This document shows, piece by piece, positions 25,383 through 34,605 of a stretch of DNA of 64,000 bases; position 1 is the first letter of the stretch; each line of letters opens with the position of its first letter. The position numbers and the translations under genes are program-made. The stretch is from positions 2,663,001-2,727,000 of the forward strand of contig NZ_OY782757.1 in assembly GCF_963678185.1 (NCBI RefSeq), written 5' to 3'. This DNA comes from an uncultured Tolumonas sp. Its GTDB lineage: Bacteria > Pseudomonadota > Gammaproteobacteria > Enterobacterales > Aeromonadaceae. The notes under the pieces were generated by a model, which saw nothing but the letters and a program-made list of their open reading frames with translations, did no database searches and was not told the DNA's origin.

Positions 25383-26698
25383 ATGCCCAGCGTCTTACGC
25401 AGTGACGCCAGCGGGCGGCGGAATAGATATACGCCAAGAGGAACCCGTTCACCATAGATTTTAGCGGTGCCGCGTAAGCCGATCCGCGGCGGTTTATCAC
25501 TAAAACGGGCATCCAGTCGGTAAGCCAGTGTACCGGCGGGTGTTGGTTGTGCCTCATAGGCGGCCCGTTCAAGGTGTGCTTCGTGGTGTAGCAGTGGATC
25601 ACTATCAAGAAAAAGTGCGATTTCGGCATCAGCAGGCAGTTGAATGGCATCACCGACATCCAGTTCAACTTTCAACTCGGCCTGCATCGGGTCGGCCAGA
25701 TCCATCAGCCGTTCCCCGGTGCGGACTGGTTTACCGATCCAGCGTTCGGCATCGGCAAACACTGCAATGCCAGCGCGTTCGGCGCGGATTTCGCTGCGTT
25801 GCAGCAGCTCCTGGGCATAATCGCGCTCAGCCCGTTTTTGTGCCACCTGTGCCGACAATAAATCGAGCCGGGAATTGGATTCGGCATCTTGAAAAGCACG
25901 CTGTGAACTGCTGCGGAACTCAGCTTCTGCCACCCCTAAGGCACGTTCCGCCACATCGGCTTGTGCTTTCAACGTAGTGTTATCGAACCGGACCAGAATA
26001 TCGTTCTTTTTAACCGACTGATTTGGTTTCACCAAAAACTCAGCGATGACACCATCTAACGGTGCCGCTACGACACGCCCTCCGAGGGGAATAACCTCGG
26101 CTGGCGCCAGCACCGATTGCCGGATCGGGAGCAACATCACCAGCAGCAACAGGGCGATACCGGCCATGATCCTCATTTTTGGCCATCTTGGCCGCCATGC
26201 CTGGCGGGGTTCCAGAGCTAACCAGGCATGGCTGCAGGCTGCGGCCAGCTGTTCGGCTAGCAGCCGTTCCCCGTCTTGCCATTGCTGATCGCGGGCATAC
26301 CAAAGCCCGCCAATGAGCTGGCCTTTGCGATCTTTCAACGGCACCCACAGGGCTTCCTGCGCCGACAATGTTTGCCAGTCATGCAGTAATTGCTGATCCA
26401 GCCATGCCGCATTGATCGTCGCTGCTTGCTGTAAATGCTGCCCGGCCATTAATTGTTTACAGGCTCGCTCGATAAATGCGACAAATGGCGCATGCGGATC
26501 TGGTACCGTGACACCGGTAACCGCGCGTACCCGACCATTAATGATCAGCGCAACATGGCGAAAACCAAACAAACTCTGACTGTCGTTGACCATGGTATAG
26601 GCGAGCGTTTCAGCGGTTTCGGCGGCGCGGGCCTGTTGTTCCAGATGAATAAACTGGGCAAAAGCACGTTCCGCTGTGAAAAAATGAGGTTCGTTCAC
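25379..26698 (-). CDS. HlyD-family adaptor with cytosolic GAF-like domain
   Basis: A 439-aa inner-membrane protein. Residues 1 to about 170 look like a GAF-type sensory fold before the membrane segment (about 178-195, IMAGIALLLLVMLLPI). The rest is periplasmic: a lipoyl half (VVAAPLDGVIAEFLVKPNQSVKKNDILVRFD), a coiled coil rich in Ala/Glu/Arg, the second lipoyl half and a beta-barrel. Adaptor proteins of this family bridge inner-membrane exporters to TolC. The start is GTG 26698, overlapping the previous stop by 4 bp (GTGA), and its own stop overlaps the next start by 4 bp. A cytosolic sensory domain on an adaptor is unusual and could couple export to a signal; the ligand is unknown. The GAF call is by pattern only and less certain than the HlyD call. 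Confidence 0.82.
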   Translation of the reverse strand: MNEPHFFTAERAFAQFIHLEQQARAAETAETLAYTMVNDSQSLFGFRHVALIINGRVRAVTGVTVPDPHAPFVAFIERACKQLMAGQHLQQAATINAAWLDQQLLHDWQTLSAQEALWVPLKDRKGQLIGGLWYARDQQWQDGERLLAEQLAAACSHAWLALEPRQAWRPRWPKMRIMAGIALLLLVMLLPIRQSVLAPAEVIPLGGRVVAAPLDGVIAEFLVKPNQSVKKNDILVRFDNTTLKAQADVAERALGVAEAEFRSSSQRAFQDAESNSRLDLLSAQVAQKRAERDYAQELLQRSEIRAERAGIAVFADAERWIGKPVRTGERLMDLADPMQAELKVELDVGDAIQLPADAEIALFLDSDPLLHHEAHLERAAYEAQPTPAGTLAYRLDARFSDKPPRIGLRGTAKIYGERVPLGVYLFRRPLASLRKTLGI

Positions 26699-27519
26699 GG
26701 CGCCTCCGTAAAGTGGGCATTACCACTCATCCCGGCCAGTAAACTACTGTCTTGTTTTATCACTCGGCCGATCAGTGTCAGCGTCTGACTGCTTTCATCG
26801 ATACGGGCACCCAGACGTAAAATCTCGGCTTGCAATGGAATACCGGTTTCATCCGGAGTAAACACAAAGGTTTGCTTCGGCTTGAGAGCACTCAGCCAGC
26901 GAGAGGGCACCAGCAGGTGGATCTCCAGATGGCGGTTATCCACAATGTCGAGCAGCGGTGTGCCTTGACCGACATATTCTGAAACCTGGATCTTACGCGA
27001 TACGATACGACCATCAAACGGAGCGATCGTGCGGCAGCGGTTGGTTTGTATCTGATAAACCTGACTTTCCGCCAGTGCCTGCGCCAGATGCGCTTCCGAT
27101 AAGGCAATGGCATGCCGGCCGACCGATTTCATTTCTGCCAGCTGCCGGTTTTGTTCTAACTCTTGTTGTGCAGCGCGGGCCGCTGCTTGAGAGGCTGCCA
27201 GTTGAGCTTGATAGGCGGAGCAATCAAAACGGACTAACAAGTCACCTTTATGGAATGCTTCCCCCTCATGAAATGGCATTTCGACCACTCGGGCATTCAG
27301 TTCACTGGACAGCACGGCCTGATCAACGGCCCGCAATACGCCACGGGCTTCTTTAGCCGAAGCGGTCGTGCTGGATGCGGAGACGGCTTCGGCCGCTGGT
27401 AACCCTTGTAATAAAGCGTCGTCAGTTTTGGCTTCCACCGAGGTCGTGATTAGTCCCAGGCATAAGGTAAAAGTCATCCGGGCAAACTGTTTCCGGTAGC
27501 GTTTGGTTGTGTATTCCAC
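26695..27519 (-). CDS. Periplasmic HlyD/RND-type adaptor protein
   Basis: A 274-aa protein with an N-terminal signal sequence (hydrophobic MTFTLCLGLITTSVEA after a basic stretch). A lipoyl domain follows (LNARVVEMPFHEGEAFHKGDLLVRFD), then a short coiled coil (QAQLAASQAAARAAQQELEQ), the second lipoyl half (RTIAPFDGRIVSRKIQVSEYVGQGTPLLDI) and a beta-barrel. It is shorter than most adaptors (about 350-400 aa). The start is GTG 27519, with AGGAG about 10 nt upstream; the in-frame ATG at 27477 lacks an SD. It is the first gene of a tightly overlapped three-gene operon with the GAF/HlyD and M50-HlyD genes. No RND pump or ABC transporter gene is adjacent, so its inner-membrane partner is most simply the M50 protein (inference). 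Confidence 0.85.
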   Translation of the reverse strand: MEYTTKRYRKQFARMTFTLCLGLITTSVEAKTDDALLQGLPAAEAVSASSTTASAKEARGVLRAVDQAVLSSELNARVVEMPFHEGEAFHKGDLLVRFDCSAYQAQLAASQAAARAAQQELEQNRQLAEMKSVGRHAIALSEAHLAQALAESQVYQIQTNRCRTIAPFDGRIVSRKIQVSEYVGQGTPLLDIVDNRHLEIHLLVPSRWLSALKPKQTFVFTPDETGIPLQAEILRLGARIDESSQTLTLIGRVIKQDSSLLAGMSGNAHFTEAP

Positions 27520-27673
27520 GCTTTCGCTGCTCCTGTTTCAGGAAAACTTTGTTAACAAATTCATATGAAGACGCAACGAGTGTAGCAGAGTTTATTGGCA
27601 CGAGATCCCGGCATTCGATGGCAATAAATACTTTTGTGAGGTGGGTAAGTGTCTGTTTTGATGGGCTGCAGCC

Positions 27674-27700
27674 GCCCCGGAACATATGTTGTTCTGGGGC
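27674..27700. other. Hairpin between adaptor gene and DUF2750 gene
   Basis: GCCCCGGAACA (27674-27684) and TGTTCTGGGGC (27690-27700) pair at 10 of 11 positions around a 5-nt loop. It lies 32 bp past the DUF2750 stop. The leftward flank has no T-run, so it is a weak or factor-dependent terminator at best. Confidence 0.4.
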
Positions 27701-27732
27701 AAGATGTTGAAATATAGGAAAAATAAAAGAGA

Positions 27733-28134
27733 CTATTGCTTACGTGCTTGCTTCGCGATTTTTTTCTGCAAGCTGGCAGCTACATCGGCAGACTCTTCAA
27801 TAACACCGGCTTCTTCCTGTAAAGGGAATACCGCTACAGCGATGCCATCTTCCGCCATGCCTTTCACCCAGCGATCAAACCAAACTTGCAAAGGAATGGC
27901 AAACGGCTGGCTATTACTCCAGTCATCCACCGCCCATGCTTTCGCGTAATCAGGGTGTGGCCATACTGGTATGCACTCATCGTCATCGGCGGTCAGCAGC
28001 ATACAGCCTTCATCGTCTTTCAGGATCCAGACTTCTTTATGCTCAGCAACTTGCTGTATGAAATGCGCATAGCGCTGCTCGGCATCGAGTGCCAGTGTCG
28101 CCTGATATTCTTCGGGAGTTAATGTGTAGGTCAT
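27733..28134 (-). CDS. DUF2750 family protein
   Basis: A 133-aa acidic cytosolic protein. It matches the DUF2750 pattern: an early RYAHFIQQVAEHKEVWIL block, then the DDEGCMLL, IPVWPHPDYAKAW and PLQVWFDRWVKGM blocks. No catalytic motif is evident and the function of the family is unknown to me. The C-terminal 25 residues are a Lys/Ala-rich tail that looks disordered. The start ATG has GAGAGG just upstream. It lies downstream of ssb on the same strand, but the ssb terminator separates the two. Confidence 0.8.
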   Translation of the reverse strand: MTYTLTPEEYQATLALDAEQRYAHFIQQVAEHKEVWILKDDEGCMLLTADDDECIPVWPHPDYAKAWAVDDWSNSQPFAIPLQVWFDRWVKGMAEDGIAVAVFPLQEEAGVIEESADVAASLQKKIAKQARKQ

Positions 28135-28173
28135 AGTGGCCTCTCAATGCGGTAAAAAGGTATTAAAAATAGA

Positions 28174-28208
28174 AAAAACCCATGCGATTTAACACCGCAC
28201 GGGTTTTT
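28174..28208 (-). terminator. Terminator of ssb
   Basis: AAAAACCC and GGGTTTTT arms with inner TGCG/CGCA pairing form a hairpin 35 bp after the ssb stop. Read leftward, the tail is a T-run. Confidence 0.75.
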
Positions 28209-28242
28209 ACTTGGATGATGATATACCGTTTTGAAACAGAGA

Positions 28243-28803
28243 TCAGAACGGAATGTCGTCGTCGAAATCCATTGGCGGTTCGTTATACGTTGGCTGCTGT
28301 GCTGCTGGCGCCGGTGCATAACCACCTTGTGGTGCAGCTTGTTGCGGTGCATAACCTGGGTTCGCACCGCCCTGTGGCGCAGCAGCGGGTGCCGATGGGC
28401 GTCCCCAGTTACCTTGCTGTGGCTGTTGTGCCGGAGCACCCATGTTGCCACCCTGTGGTGCGCCTGCGCCACGACCATCGAGCATCTGCATTTCGTTAGC
28501 AATGATTTCGGTGGTGTAGCGTTTCTGGCCTTGCTGATCTTGCCATTCACGGGTTTGCAGACGACCTTCCAGATAAACTTTCGAGCCTTTACGCAGATAT
28601 TCACCAGCGATTTCAGCCAGACGACGGTACAGCACGATACGATGCCATTCAGTACGCTCCTGCATTTGACCTTGCTGGTCTTTCCAGCTTTCGCTGGTGG
28701 CAACAGTGATATTGGCTACCGCATTGCCGTTTGGCATGTAGCGTACTTCCGGGTCTTGCCCCAGATTGCCAACGATAATGACTTTATTCACGCCTCTGGC
28801 CAT
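28243..28803 (-). CDS. ssb: Single-stranded DNA-binding protein SSB
   Basis: A 186-aa protein. The OB-fold (1 to about 110) starts [20 protein letters not shown] and contains the WHRIV and KGSKVYLEG blocks. A Gly/Pro/Gln-rich flexible linker follows. The acidic tip ends DDDIPF, the docking peptide for repair and replication partners. The tetramer coats single-stranded DNA during replication, recombination and repair. Length agrees with E. coli SSB (178 aa). The start ATG has a GGAG upstream. It is divergent from uvrA, as in E. coli, and shares the SOS box at 28932-28951. Confidence 0.97.
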   Translation of the reverse strand: MARGVNKVIIVGNLGQDPEVRYMPNGNAVANITVATSESWKDQQGQMQERTEWHRIVLYRRLAEIAGEYLRKGSKVYLEGRLQTREWQDQQGQKRYTTEIIANEMQMLDGRGAGAPQGGNMGAPAQQPQQGNWGRPSAPAAAPQGGANPGYAPQQAAPQGGYAPAPAAQQPTYNEPPMDFDDDIPF

Positions 28804-28931
28804 GATCTGCTCCGTAAAAAATTCGAATTCTCTAACCGCCTATCTTAGCAATAATCACCGTTAAAGTCAGATCGACAGCTATGACAGGCCACAAATAGTT
28901 TGTTGAGCAGACATTAACATATTTGCAGCAA

Positions 28932-28951
28932 TACTGGCTATTCATCCAGTG
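28932..28951. promoter_or_regulatory. LexA (SOS) box between ssb and uvrA
   Basis: TACTGGCTATTCATCCAGTG contains CTG-N10-CAG and matches the known E. coli ssb/uvrA operator in most positions, including the central TATTCAT. It lies about 50 bp ahead of uvrA. The spacing and shared location are conserved, so LexA repression of uvrA is likely; an effect on ssb is less certain. Confidence 0.8.
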
Positions 28952-28999
28952 CTGGCTATGCGATACTGACATTTTGATGCAGTTCACAGTTGGCTCTCT

Positions 29000-31837
29000 A
29001 TGGACAAAATCGAGATCCGGGGCGCACGTACCCATAATCTGAAAAATATCAATCTGACGCTGCCGCGCGACAAGCTCATTGTCATTACCGGCCTTTCTGG
29101 TTCCGGCAAATCATCGCTCGCGTTTGATACCCTGTATGCCGAAGGGCAACGTCGTTATGTCGAATCGCTGTCGGCATACGCCCGTCAGTTCTTAAGCCTG
29201 ATGGAAAAACCGGACGTCGATCATATCGAAGGGCTGTCGCCCGCGATCTCGATTGAACAAAAATCGACCTCGCATAATCCGCGTTCTACCGTCGGCACGA
29301 TCACCGAAATTTACGACTACTTGCGTCTGCTCTATGCGCGGGTCGGTGAACCGCGCTGCCCCGATCATGACTTACCGCTGGCGGCACAGACTATCAGCCA
29401 GATGGTCGATCGGGTGTTGGCTGAGCCGGAAAATCGCAAGATGATGATCTTGGCGCCGGTGGTGCGTAACCGTAAGGGTGAGCACAAACAGCTGCTGGAA
29501 AACCTGTCGGCGCAAGGTTACATCCGAGCGCGTATCGACGGCGAAGTGTGTGATTTATCCGATCCACCTGCGCTGGAACTGCAAAAGAAACACACCATTG
29601 AGGTGGTAGTCGATCGCTTTAAAGTCCGTGATGACTTGCAGTTACGTCTGGCAGAATCGTTCGAAACGGCGCTGACCTTATCGGGCGGGCTGGTGTATGT
29701 AGCGGATATGGATGATGACAAAGCACATCCACTGATCTTCTCGGCTAATTTTGCCTGTCCGGAATGTGGTTATTCACTGAGTGAGCTCGAACCGCGGCTA
29801 TTCTCGTTTAATAACCCGGCTGGTGCTTGTCCGACCTGTGATGGCTTGGGTGTGCAACAATATTTTGATCCACACAAAGTGGTGACTAACCCTGAGTTAA
29901 GTCTCTCGGGAGGAGCGATCCGTGGCTGGGATAAGCGCAGTTTTTATTATTTCCAGATGCTGAAATCGGTCGCGGAGCACTATAAATTCGATCTTGATGA
30001 GCCCTATGACGCATTGACGCCACAAGCGAAAAAAGTGGTGTTACATGGCAGCGGGCATACCCAGATCGAATTCCGTTACATGAACGATCGCGGTGATGTG
30101 GTGGTGCGCAATCATGCCTTTGAAGGCGTATTACACAATATGGAACGCCGCTACCGCGAAACGGAATCAAACAGTGTGCGGGAAGAGCTGGCGAAATATA
30201 TAGCCAATCAGCCGTGCCCAAGCTGTAACGGCAGCCGTTTGCGCCAAGAAGCGCGCCACGTGTATGTGGCGAGAACGACGTTGCCACAAGTGGCCGAGAT
30301 GTCGATTGGTGAAACGTTAAGTTTCTTCCAGAATCTGTCCTTAGATGGTCAGCGTGCGCAAATTGCCGAAAAAATCTTAAAAGAGATCATTGAGCGACTG
30401 GGTTTTCTGGTTAATGTCGGCCTGAATTACCTGTCGTTGTCACGCTCGGCGGAAACGCTGTCGGGTGGTGAAGCGCAGCGTATCCGTCTGGCGAGCCAGA
30501 TCGGTGCCGGTCTGGTCGGCGTGATGTATGTGCTGGATGAACCTTCCATTGGTTTACATCAACGCGATAATGAACGTCTGCTCGGTACCTTATTCCACCT
30601 GCGGAATCTGGGTAATACCGTGATTGTGGTCGAGCACGATGAAGATGCCATCCGCAGTGCTGATTATGTGGTCGATATCGGGCCGGGTGCGGGTGTGCAC
30701 GGTGGTGCGATTGTGGCACAAGGTACACCAGCCGAAGTAATGGCCAACCCGGATTCGTTGACGGGTGAATACCTGTCGGGTCGGCAGAAAATTCAGGTGC
30801 CGGGACAACGTCGCCCGATTGGTAATAAATGGCTGAAATTGCTGGGCGCGACAGGCAATAACCTGAAAAATGTCGACTTGCATGTGCCGATTGGTGTGAT
30901 GACCTGTATTACCGGTGTTTCCGGGTCGGGTAAATCGACGCTGATCAACGACACCTTATTCCGTATTGCCCATCGTGATCTGAATGGCGCAACCGTCGAA
31001 AAACCAGCCCCGTATCGTGATATTCAGGGGATGGAGTTGCTCGATAAAGTGGTCGACATCGATCAAAGCCCGATTGGCCGCACCCCGCGTTCGAATCCGG
31101 CCACTTACACCGGTTTGTTTACGCCGATCCGTGAGTTGTTTGCTGCGACACAAGAGGCGCGCTCACGGGGTTATCAGCCGGGGCGTTTCTCGTTTAACGT
31201 CAAAGGCGGGCGCTGTGAAGCCTGTCAGGGCGATGGCGTGATCAAGGTGGAAATGCACTTCCTGCCGGATGTGTATGTGCCGTGTGATGTCTGTAAAGGC
31301 AAACGCTATAACCGCGAAACGCTGGAAGTAAAATACAAACACAAGAGTATCCACGAGGTGTTGGATATGACGGTGGAAGATGCCCGTGCGTTCTTTGATG
31401 CGGTGCCGGCGTTAGCGCGTAAATTACAGACGTTGATGGATGTAGGTCTCTCTTATATCCGTTTGGGGCAGTCGGCAACGACACTGTCTGGTGGTGAAGC
31501 ACAGCGCGTGAAACTGGCGAAAGAGCTGTCGAAGCGTGATACCGGCCAGACGTTGTATATTCTGGATGAACCGACTACCGGCCTGCATTTCCACGATATT
31601 CAGCAACTGCTAAATGTATTGGAAAAGCTGCGTGATAACGGCAATACCATCGTCATCATCGAACACAATCTGGATGTGGTGAAAACCGCGGATTGGATTG
31701 TCGATCTGGGGCCGGAAGGTGGTTCCGGTGGCGGCACTATTCTGGTGGCGGGTACGCCGGAGCAGGTGGCGGAATGCACCGAATCGCACACCGCGCGTTT
31801 CCTGAAACCGTTGCTGGAACGCGATCGGGCGTCGTAA
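29000..31837 (+). CDS. uvrA: Excinuclease ABC subunit A (UvrA)
   Basis: A 945-aa DNA damage-recognition ATPase of nucleotide excision repair, acting with UvrB and UvrC. It carries two ABC-type ATPase modules. The first Walker A, GLSGSGKS, is at 31-38 and the second, GVSGSGKS, is at 639-646. Both LSGGEAQR signature motifs and both DEP Walker B segments are present. CPEC...CPTC and CEAC...CDVC zinc modules are also visible. Length is normal for the family. The ATG at 29000 has a poor SD, as is common for this gene. It is regulated by the SOS box upstream and ends at a shared convergent terminator. Confidence 0.98.
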   Translation: MDKIEIRGARTHNLKNINLTLPRDKLIVITGLSGSGKSSLAFDTLYAEGQRRYVESLSAYARQFLSLMEKPDVDHIEGLSPAISIEQKSTSHNPRSTVGTITEIYDYLRLLYARVGEPRCPDHDLPLAAQTISQMVDRVLAEPENRKMMILAPVVRNRKGEHKQLLENLSAQGYIRARIDGEVCDLSDPPALELQKKHTIEVVVDRFKVRDDLQLRLAESFETALTLSGGLVYVADMDDDKAHPLIFSANFACPECGYSLSELEPRLFSFNNPAGACPTCDGLGVQQYFDPHKVVTNPELSLSGGAIRGWDKRSFYYFQMLKSVAEHYKFDLDEPYDALTPQAKKVVLHGSGHTQIEFRYMNDRGDVVVRNHAFEGVLHNMERRYRETESNSVREELAKYIANQPCPSCNGSRLRQEARHVYVARTTLPQVAEMSIGETLSFFQNLSLDGQRAQIAEKILKEIIERLGFLVNVGLNYLSLSRSAETLSGGEAQRIRLASQIGAGLVGVMYVLDEPSIGLHQRDNERLLGTLFHLRNLGNTVIVVEHDEDAIRSADYVVDIGPGAGVHGGAIVAQGTPAEVMANPDSLTGEYLSGRQKIQVPGQRRPIGNKWLKLLGATGNNLKNVDLHVPIGVMTCITGVSGSGKSTLINDTLFRIAHRDLNGATVEKPAPYRDIQGMELLDKVVDIDQSPIGRTPRSNPATYTGLFTPIRELFAATQEARSRGYQPGRFSFNVKGGRCEACQGDGVIKVEMHFLPDVYVPCDVCKGKRYNRETLEVKYKHKSIHEVLDMTVEDARAFFDAVPALARKLQTLMDVGLSYIRLGQSATTLSGGEAQRVKLAKELSKRDTGQTLYILDEPTTGLHFHDIQQLLNVLEKLRDNGNTIVIIEHNLDVVKTADWIVDLGPEGGSGGGTILVAGTPEQVAECTESHTARFLKPLLERDRAS

Positions 31838-31860
31838 CTCTCTTGATCATCCAATAACAA

Positions 31861-31897
31861 AAAGGGCCGGAATTATCTTTCGGCCCTTTGTTTTTTC
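31861..31897. terminator. Bidirectional terminator between uvrA and ddl
   Basis: AAAGGGCCG (31861-31869) and CGGCCCTTT (31881-31889) form a 9-bp stem with an 11-nt loop, followed by G and six T. It lies between two convergent genes. Confidence 0.85.
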
Positions 31898-31909
31898 TAC
31901 TCGTAACAA

Positions 31910-32902
31910 CTAGTTGGTGCTGCTACGGATGATCCCTTCCAGGAATTGACCGAAGTTGTCACCATGATGTTCCAGCAGTTTCGGGAACATGGAGATTGGC
32001 GTCATACCGGGGAAGGTATTGATTTCATTCAACAGAATTTCGTTATCTTCGGTCAGAAAGAAATCGATGCGTGACAAGTCTTTCAGACCCAGCTGACTAA
32101 ACGCTTTCAGCGCATATTCGCGGATGGTAGCAACTTGTGCTTCGCTCAGGTTGGGCGCTTCCAGATAGGTAGTGGAATGGCTGCCGGCGCTGTATTTTTC
32201 TTCGTAGCTGTAGAAGCTGTCGCTTGGTGTGGCAATTTCACCCGGACGAGTCGCTACCAATTGCTCGTTATACCGATACACTGCGACTTCCAGCTCGCGT
32301 GGGCGCACCGCTTTTTCGACAAGCACCTGATCGGAATAACCAAACGCGGCATTCACCGCTTCGGATAATACGGCGGCATCGGTCACTTTATAACAACCCA
32401 CAGACGACCCCTGACTGGCGGCTTTCACGAACACCGCCCCCCAGTTACGGAACGCAGTGTGTGCTTGTGCGTGCGCTGCTTCATTGTTAGTCGACAGGAA
32501 CAGGAACGGGGTGTTTGGAATATCCAGTGCCGACAACCACAGTTTGGTGCTGACCTTGTTGAAGCACAATTTGCTGCCTTCTGAACCACAGCCAAGATAA
32601 GGCAGGCCGATCAGCTCTAGCATCGATTGAATATCACCGGTTTCACCCGGGAAGCCGTGAATACACGGCACCACAAAATCAACCGGCTGTGCGGTATTAT
32701 CAAAATGCAGCTGACGATCCATGCCTAAATGACAAAAGCGACCGTCGTTGGTCTGCCAATGGTCGGGGAACAGTTCGACGTGGGTCACACTGATCTCGGC
32801 CAGTGACTTCAGCTGGCTTTCCAGAAAATTAGCACTTAGCAGAGAAATTTCGTGCTCACTGCCGCCGCCGCCGCACAGCAGCAGTACGTGAAGGTGTTTC
32901 AT
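31910..32902 (-). CDS. ddl: D-alanine-D-alanine ligase
   Basis: A 330-aa ATP-grasp enzyme that joins two D-alanines for peptidoglycan precursors in the cytosol. Diagnostic blocks are the N-terminal GGGGSEHEISL, the PCIHGFPGE-G-Q loop, LELIGLPYLGCG, the KAASQGSSVG ATP-binding loop, KAVRPRELEVAV, the SRIDFFL metal region and the NEINTFPGMTPISMFP C-terminal motif. Length fits the family (about 306-365 aa). It is an orphan copy, not inside a division-cell-wall cluster, so a second copy may exist elsewhere in the genome. It is convergent with uvrA and divergent from a lipoprotein gene. Confidence 0.95.
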   Translation of the reverse strand: MKHLHVLLLCGGGGSEHEISLLSANFLESQLKSLAEISVTHVELFPDHWQTNDGRFCHLGMDRQLHFDNTAQPVDFVVPCIHGFPGETGDIQSMLELIGLPYLGCGSEGSKLCFNKVSTKLWLSALDIPNTPFLFLSTNNEAAHAQAHTAFRNWGAVFVKAASQGSSVGCYKVTDAAVLSEAVNAAFGYSDQVLVEKAVRPRELEVAVYRYNEQLVATRPGEIATPSDSFYSYEEKYSAGSHSTTYLEAPNLSEAQVATIREYALKAFSQLGLKDLSRIDFFLTEDNEILLNEINTFPGMTPISMFPKLLEHHGDNFGQFLEGIIRSSTN

Positions 32903-33096
32903 CTTGATGTCCTATACTATGCGCGATGGCTGCGCTGTGACGAAGAGGGCGGCCAGCTCCGGCGGCCGCATGTCCGCAGTCTAACAAGTCAGATCCGACA
33001 GGGCAAAGCCTTCGGGCCGATTTTCTGGAAATTGGCCGATGATTACGCCGCACTGGCAATGTATTACACTGAGCGAGTTTGCAGTAAGGGGTGAAT

Positions 33097-33756
33097 ATGA
33101 GGCTAATAGTCGGCAGCAGTGCATTGTTGCTCGTGATGAGTGTAATAAGCGGCTGCGCACAAGAACCAACGGCACCGTTGTTACAGCCGCAAGGCGAATT
33201 CCGGCTGTTACCGCTGGAAACTACGCGGCGGCAGGTTGATGAGCTGTTGCAGGGTAATGTGGAAACACTGGTGCAGGTGCAGGCTAAACCGAATGAGGTG
33301 ACGCCACCGGTGTTGTTTGCGCTGGCTTACCAGCTTTATCAGCAACAACATTACCACGATGCGATGTTCTGGTTTTATACCGCACAGCTACGCGCGCGCA
33401 GTGATGCCAATAAATCGCTGGATACCTCGACACAACAAGGTGTCACCAAACTCAGTGAGCAATTTGGGGCAGAAATTCCGGCTTATGCTTTGAGCCATCC
33501 GGCCGAGATGGAAACGGCGATGAAACAGGTATTGAGTTGGGATAAAACCGCCCAGCGCCGTTACAACCCACGCTGGGTGGCGTTACATGGCAATGAGGCA
33601 CAAAGCGCGCAGGAATACGCGTTTATGCCGATGGAACGCTGGCCGCAGATCGACCAGTTGACTCATCGTGAGTTTGCCCGCGGTTTTGCCAAGTTGATGG
33701 TGTCGTTGCACAATCCATCAGGTTTTTCGTTGTCCAACCAGCCAGATCCCGGTTAA
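33097..33756 (+). CDS. Predicted lipoprotein of unknown function
   Basis: A 219-aa protein with a signal peptide and lipobox VISGC (Cys 20), so it is probably lipid-anchored to the envelope. The rest is soluble, with helical stretches resembling a short repeat (LAYQLYQQQHYHDAMFWFYTAQLRAR), which looks TPR- or Sel1-like but is too short to call. I recognise no family. The ATG at 33097 is preferred over the GTG at 33091, since AGGGG lies 6 nt before the ATG. The last 39 bp overlap the 3' end of the convergent EamA gene. Confidence 0.7.
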   Translation: MRLIVGSSALLLVMSVISGCAQEPTAPLLQPQGEFRLLPLETTRRQVDELLQGNVETLVQVQAKPNEVTPPVLFALAYQLYQQQHYHDAMFWFYTAQLRARSDANKSLDTSTQQGVTKLSEQFGAEIPAYALSHPAEMETAMKQVLSWDKTAQRRYNPRWVALHGNEAQSAQEYAFMPMERWPQIDQLTHREFARGFAKLMVSLHNPSGFSLSNQPDPG

Positions 33757-34605
33757 TACCACGCCCACGCCCGCCCATTGCAGCGGGCTTAAGTGTTCAT
33801 CCAGAATACCAATACTCAGGAATATAGTCAGGATCGGACCAACACTGCCGATCAGCGCCGTTTTCCCAGCACCAATGCGTGCCATCGCGGCTGCCAGCGC
33901 GTAGATAGGTAACACGGTGGCGACCAGCGCCATGATCATGCCATAACCCCAGACCGGTAGCGGTTGATGCAGTAACACGCCGAGCGGGCGGGTCAGGGCA
34001 TAATGCGCAAACATCGCCAACGCGGAGATGGTTAAACCGAGTTCAGCAAAGCGCATGGCACCAATTCGCTTAATGACCGCCGGGCTCCAAGTCAGGTAAA
34101 ACGCATAGGTGACGGTGCTGGCGACCACAAAAAACATGCCCAGCAGATCGAGACGCGCCCCGGCAAAATCCGGAGCCAGCACCAACACCATACCACAGTA
34201 GGTCAGTGCCATTGCCGACCACATCCGACGGCTGATACTGGTTTTCATCAGCCAAGCCGAAAGCAACACCGTCAGGGTGGGATATAAGCACAAGATCAGG
34301 CGTTCAATACTGGCACTGACGGTTTCTAAGCCCAGAAAATCGAGCAAGCTGGATAAGTAATAACCGAGTAAACCGAGCAGAATGATCATGCCGCGGTCAT
34401 GCCAGGATAAGGCGGTAGCGGGGGCTTTGCGCAGCAGGCGCATGGTGATGATTAATGGTAAGACCAAAAGTAAGCGGATGGTCACCAGCGTGGTACCATC
34501 GACGCCATAACGGTAGGCGAGTTTGACAAAAATCGCTTTGCAGGCAAAACCGGTCGCGGCCAAGATCGCCAGTAGCAAGCCGGTCATGTAGTTGGACAAT
34601 TTCAT
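33718..34605 (-). CDS. EamA-family (DMT) inner-membrane transporter
   Basis: A 295-aa protein of about ten hydrophobic segments in two repeated halves, typical of EamA/RhaT-type drug/metabolite transporters. The first half opens with GLLLAILAATGFACKAIFVKLAYRYG. The second half has the FYLTWSPAVIKRIGA and GAGKTALIGSVGPILTIFLSIGILDEHLSPLQWAGVGVVLTG segments typical of the second EamA unit. Substrate cannot be read from sequence. Its ATG overlaps the stop of the YigB-like gene by 4 bp (ATGA), so the two are co-transcribed and coupled. Its 3' end overlaps the convergent lipoprotein gene. Confidence 0.85.
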   Translation of the reverse strand: MKLSNYMTGLLLAILAATGFACKAIFVKLAYRYGVDGTTLVTIRLLLVLPLIITMRLLRKAPATALSWHDRGMIILLGLLGYYLSSLLDFLGLETVSASIERLILCLYPTLTVLLSAWLMKTSISRRMWSAMALTYCGMVLVLAPDFAGARLDLLGMFFVVASTVTYAFYLTWSPAVIKRIGAMRFAELGLTISALAMFAHYALTRPLGVLLHQPLPVWGYGMIMALVATVLPIYALAAAMARIGAGKTALIGSVGPILTIFLSIGILDEHLSPLQWAGVGVVLTGIWLVGQRKT

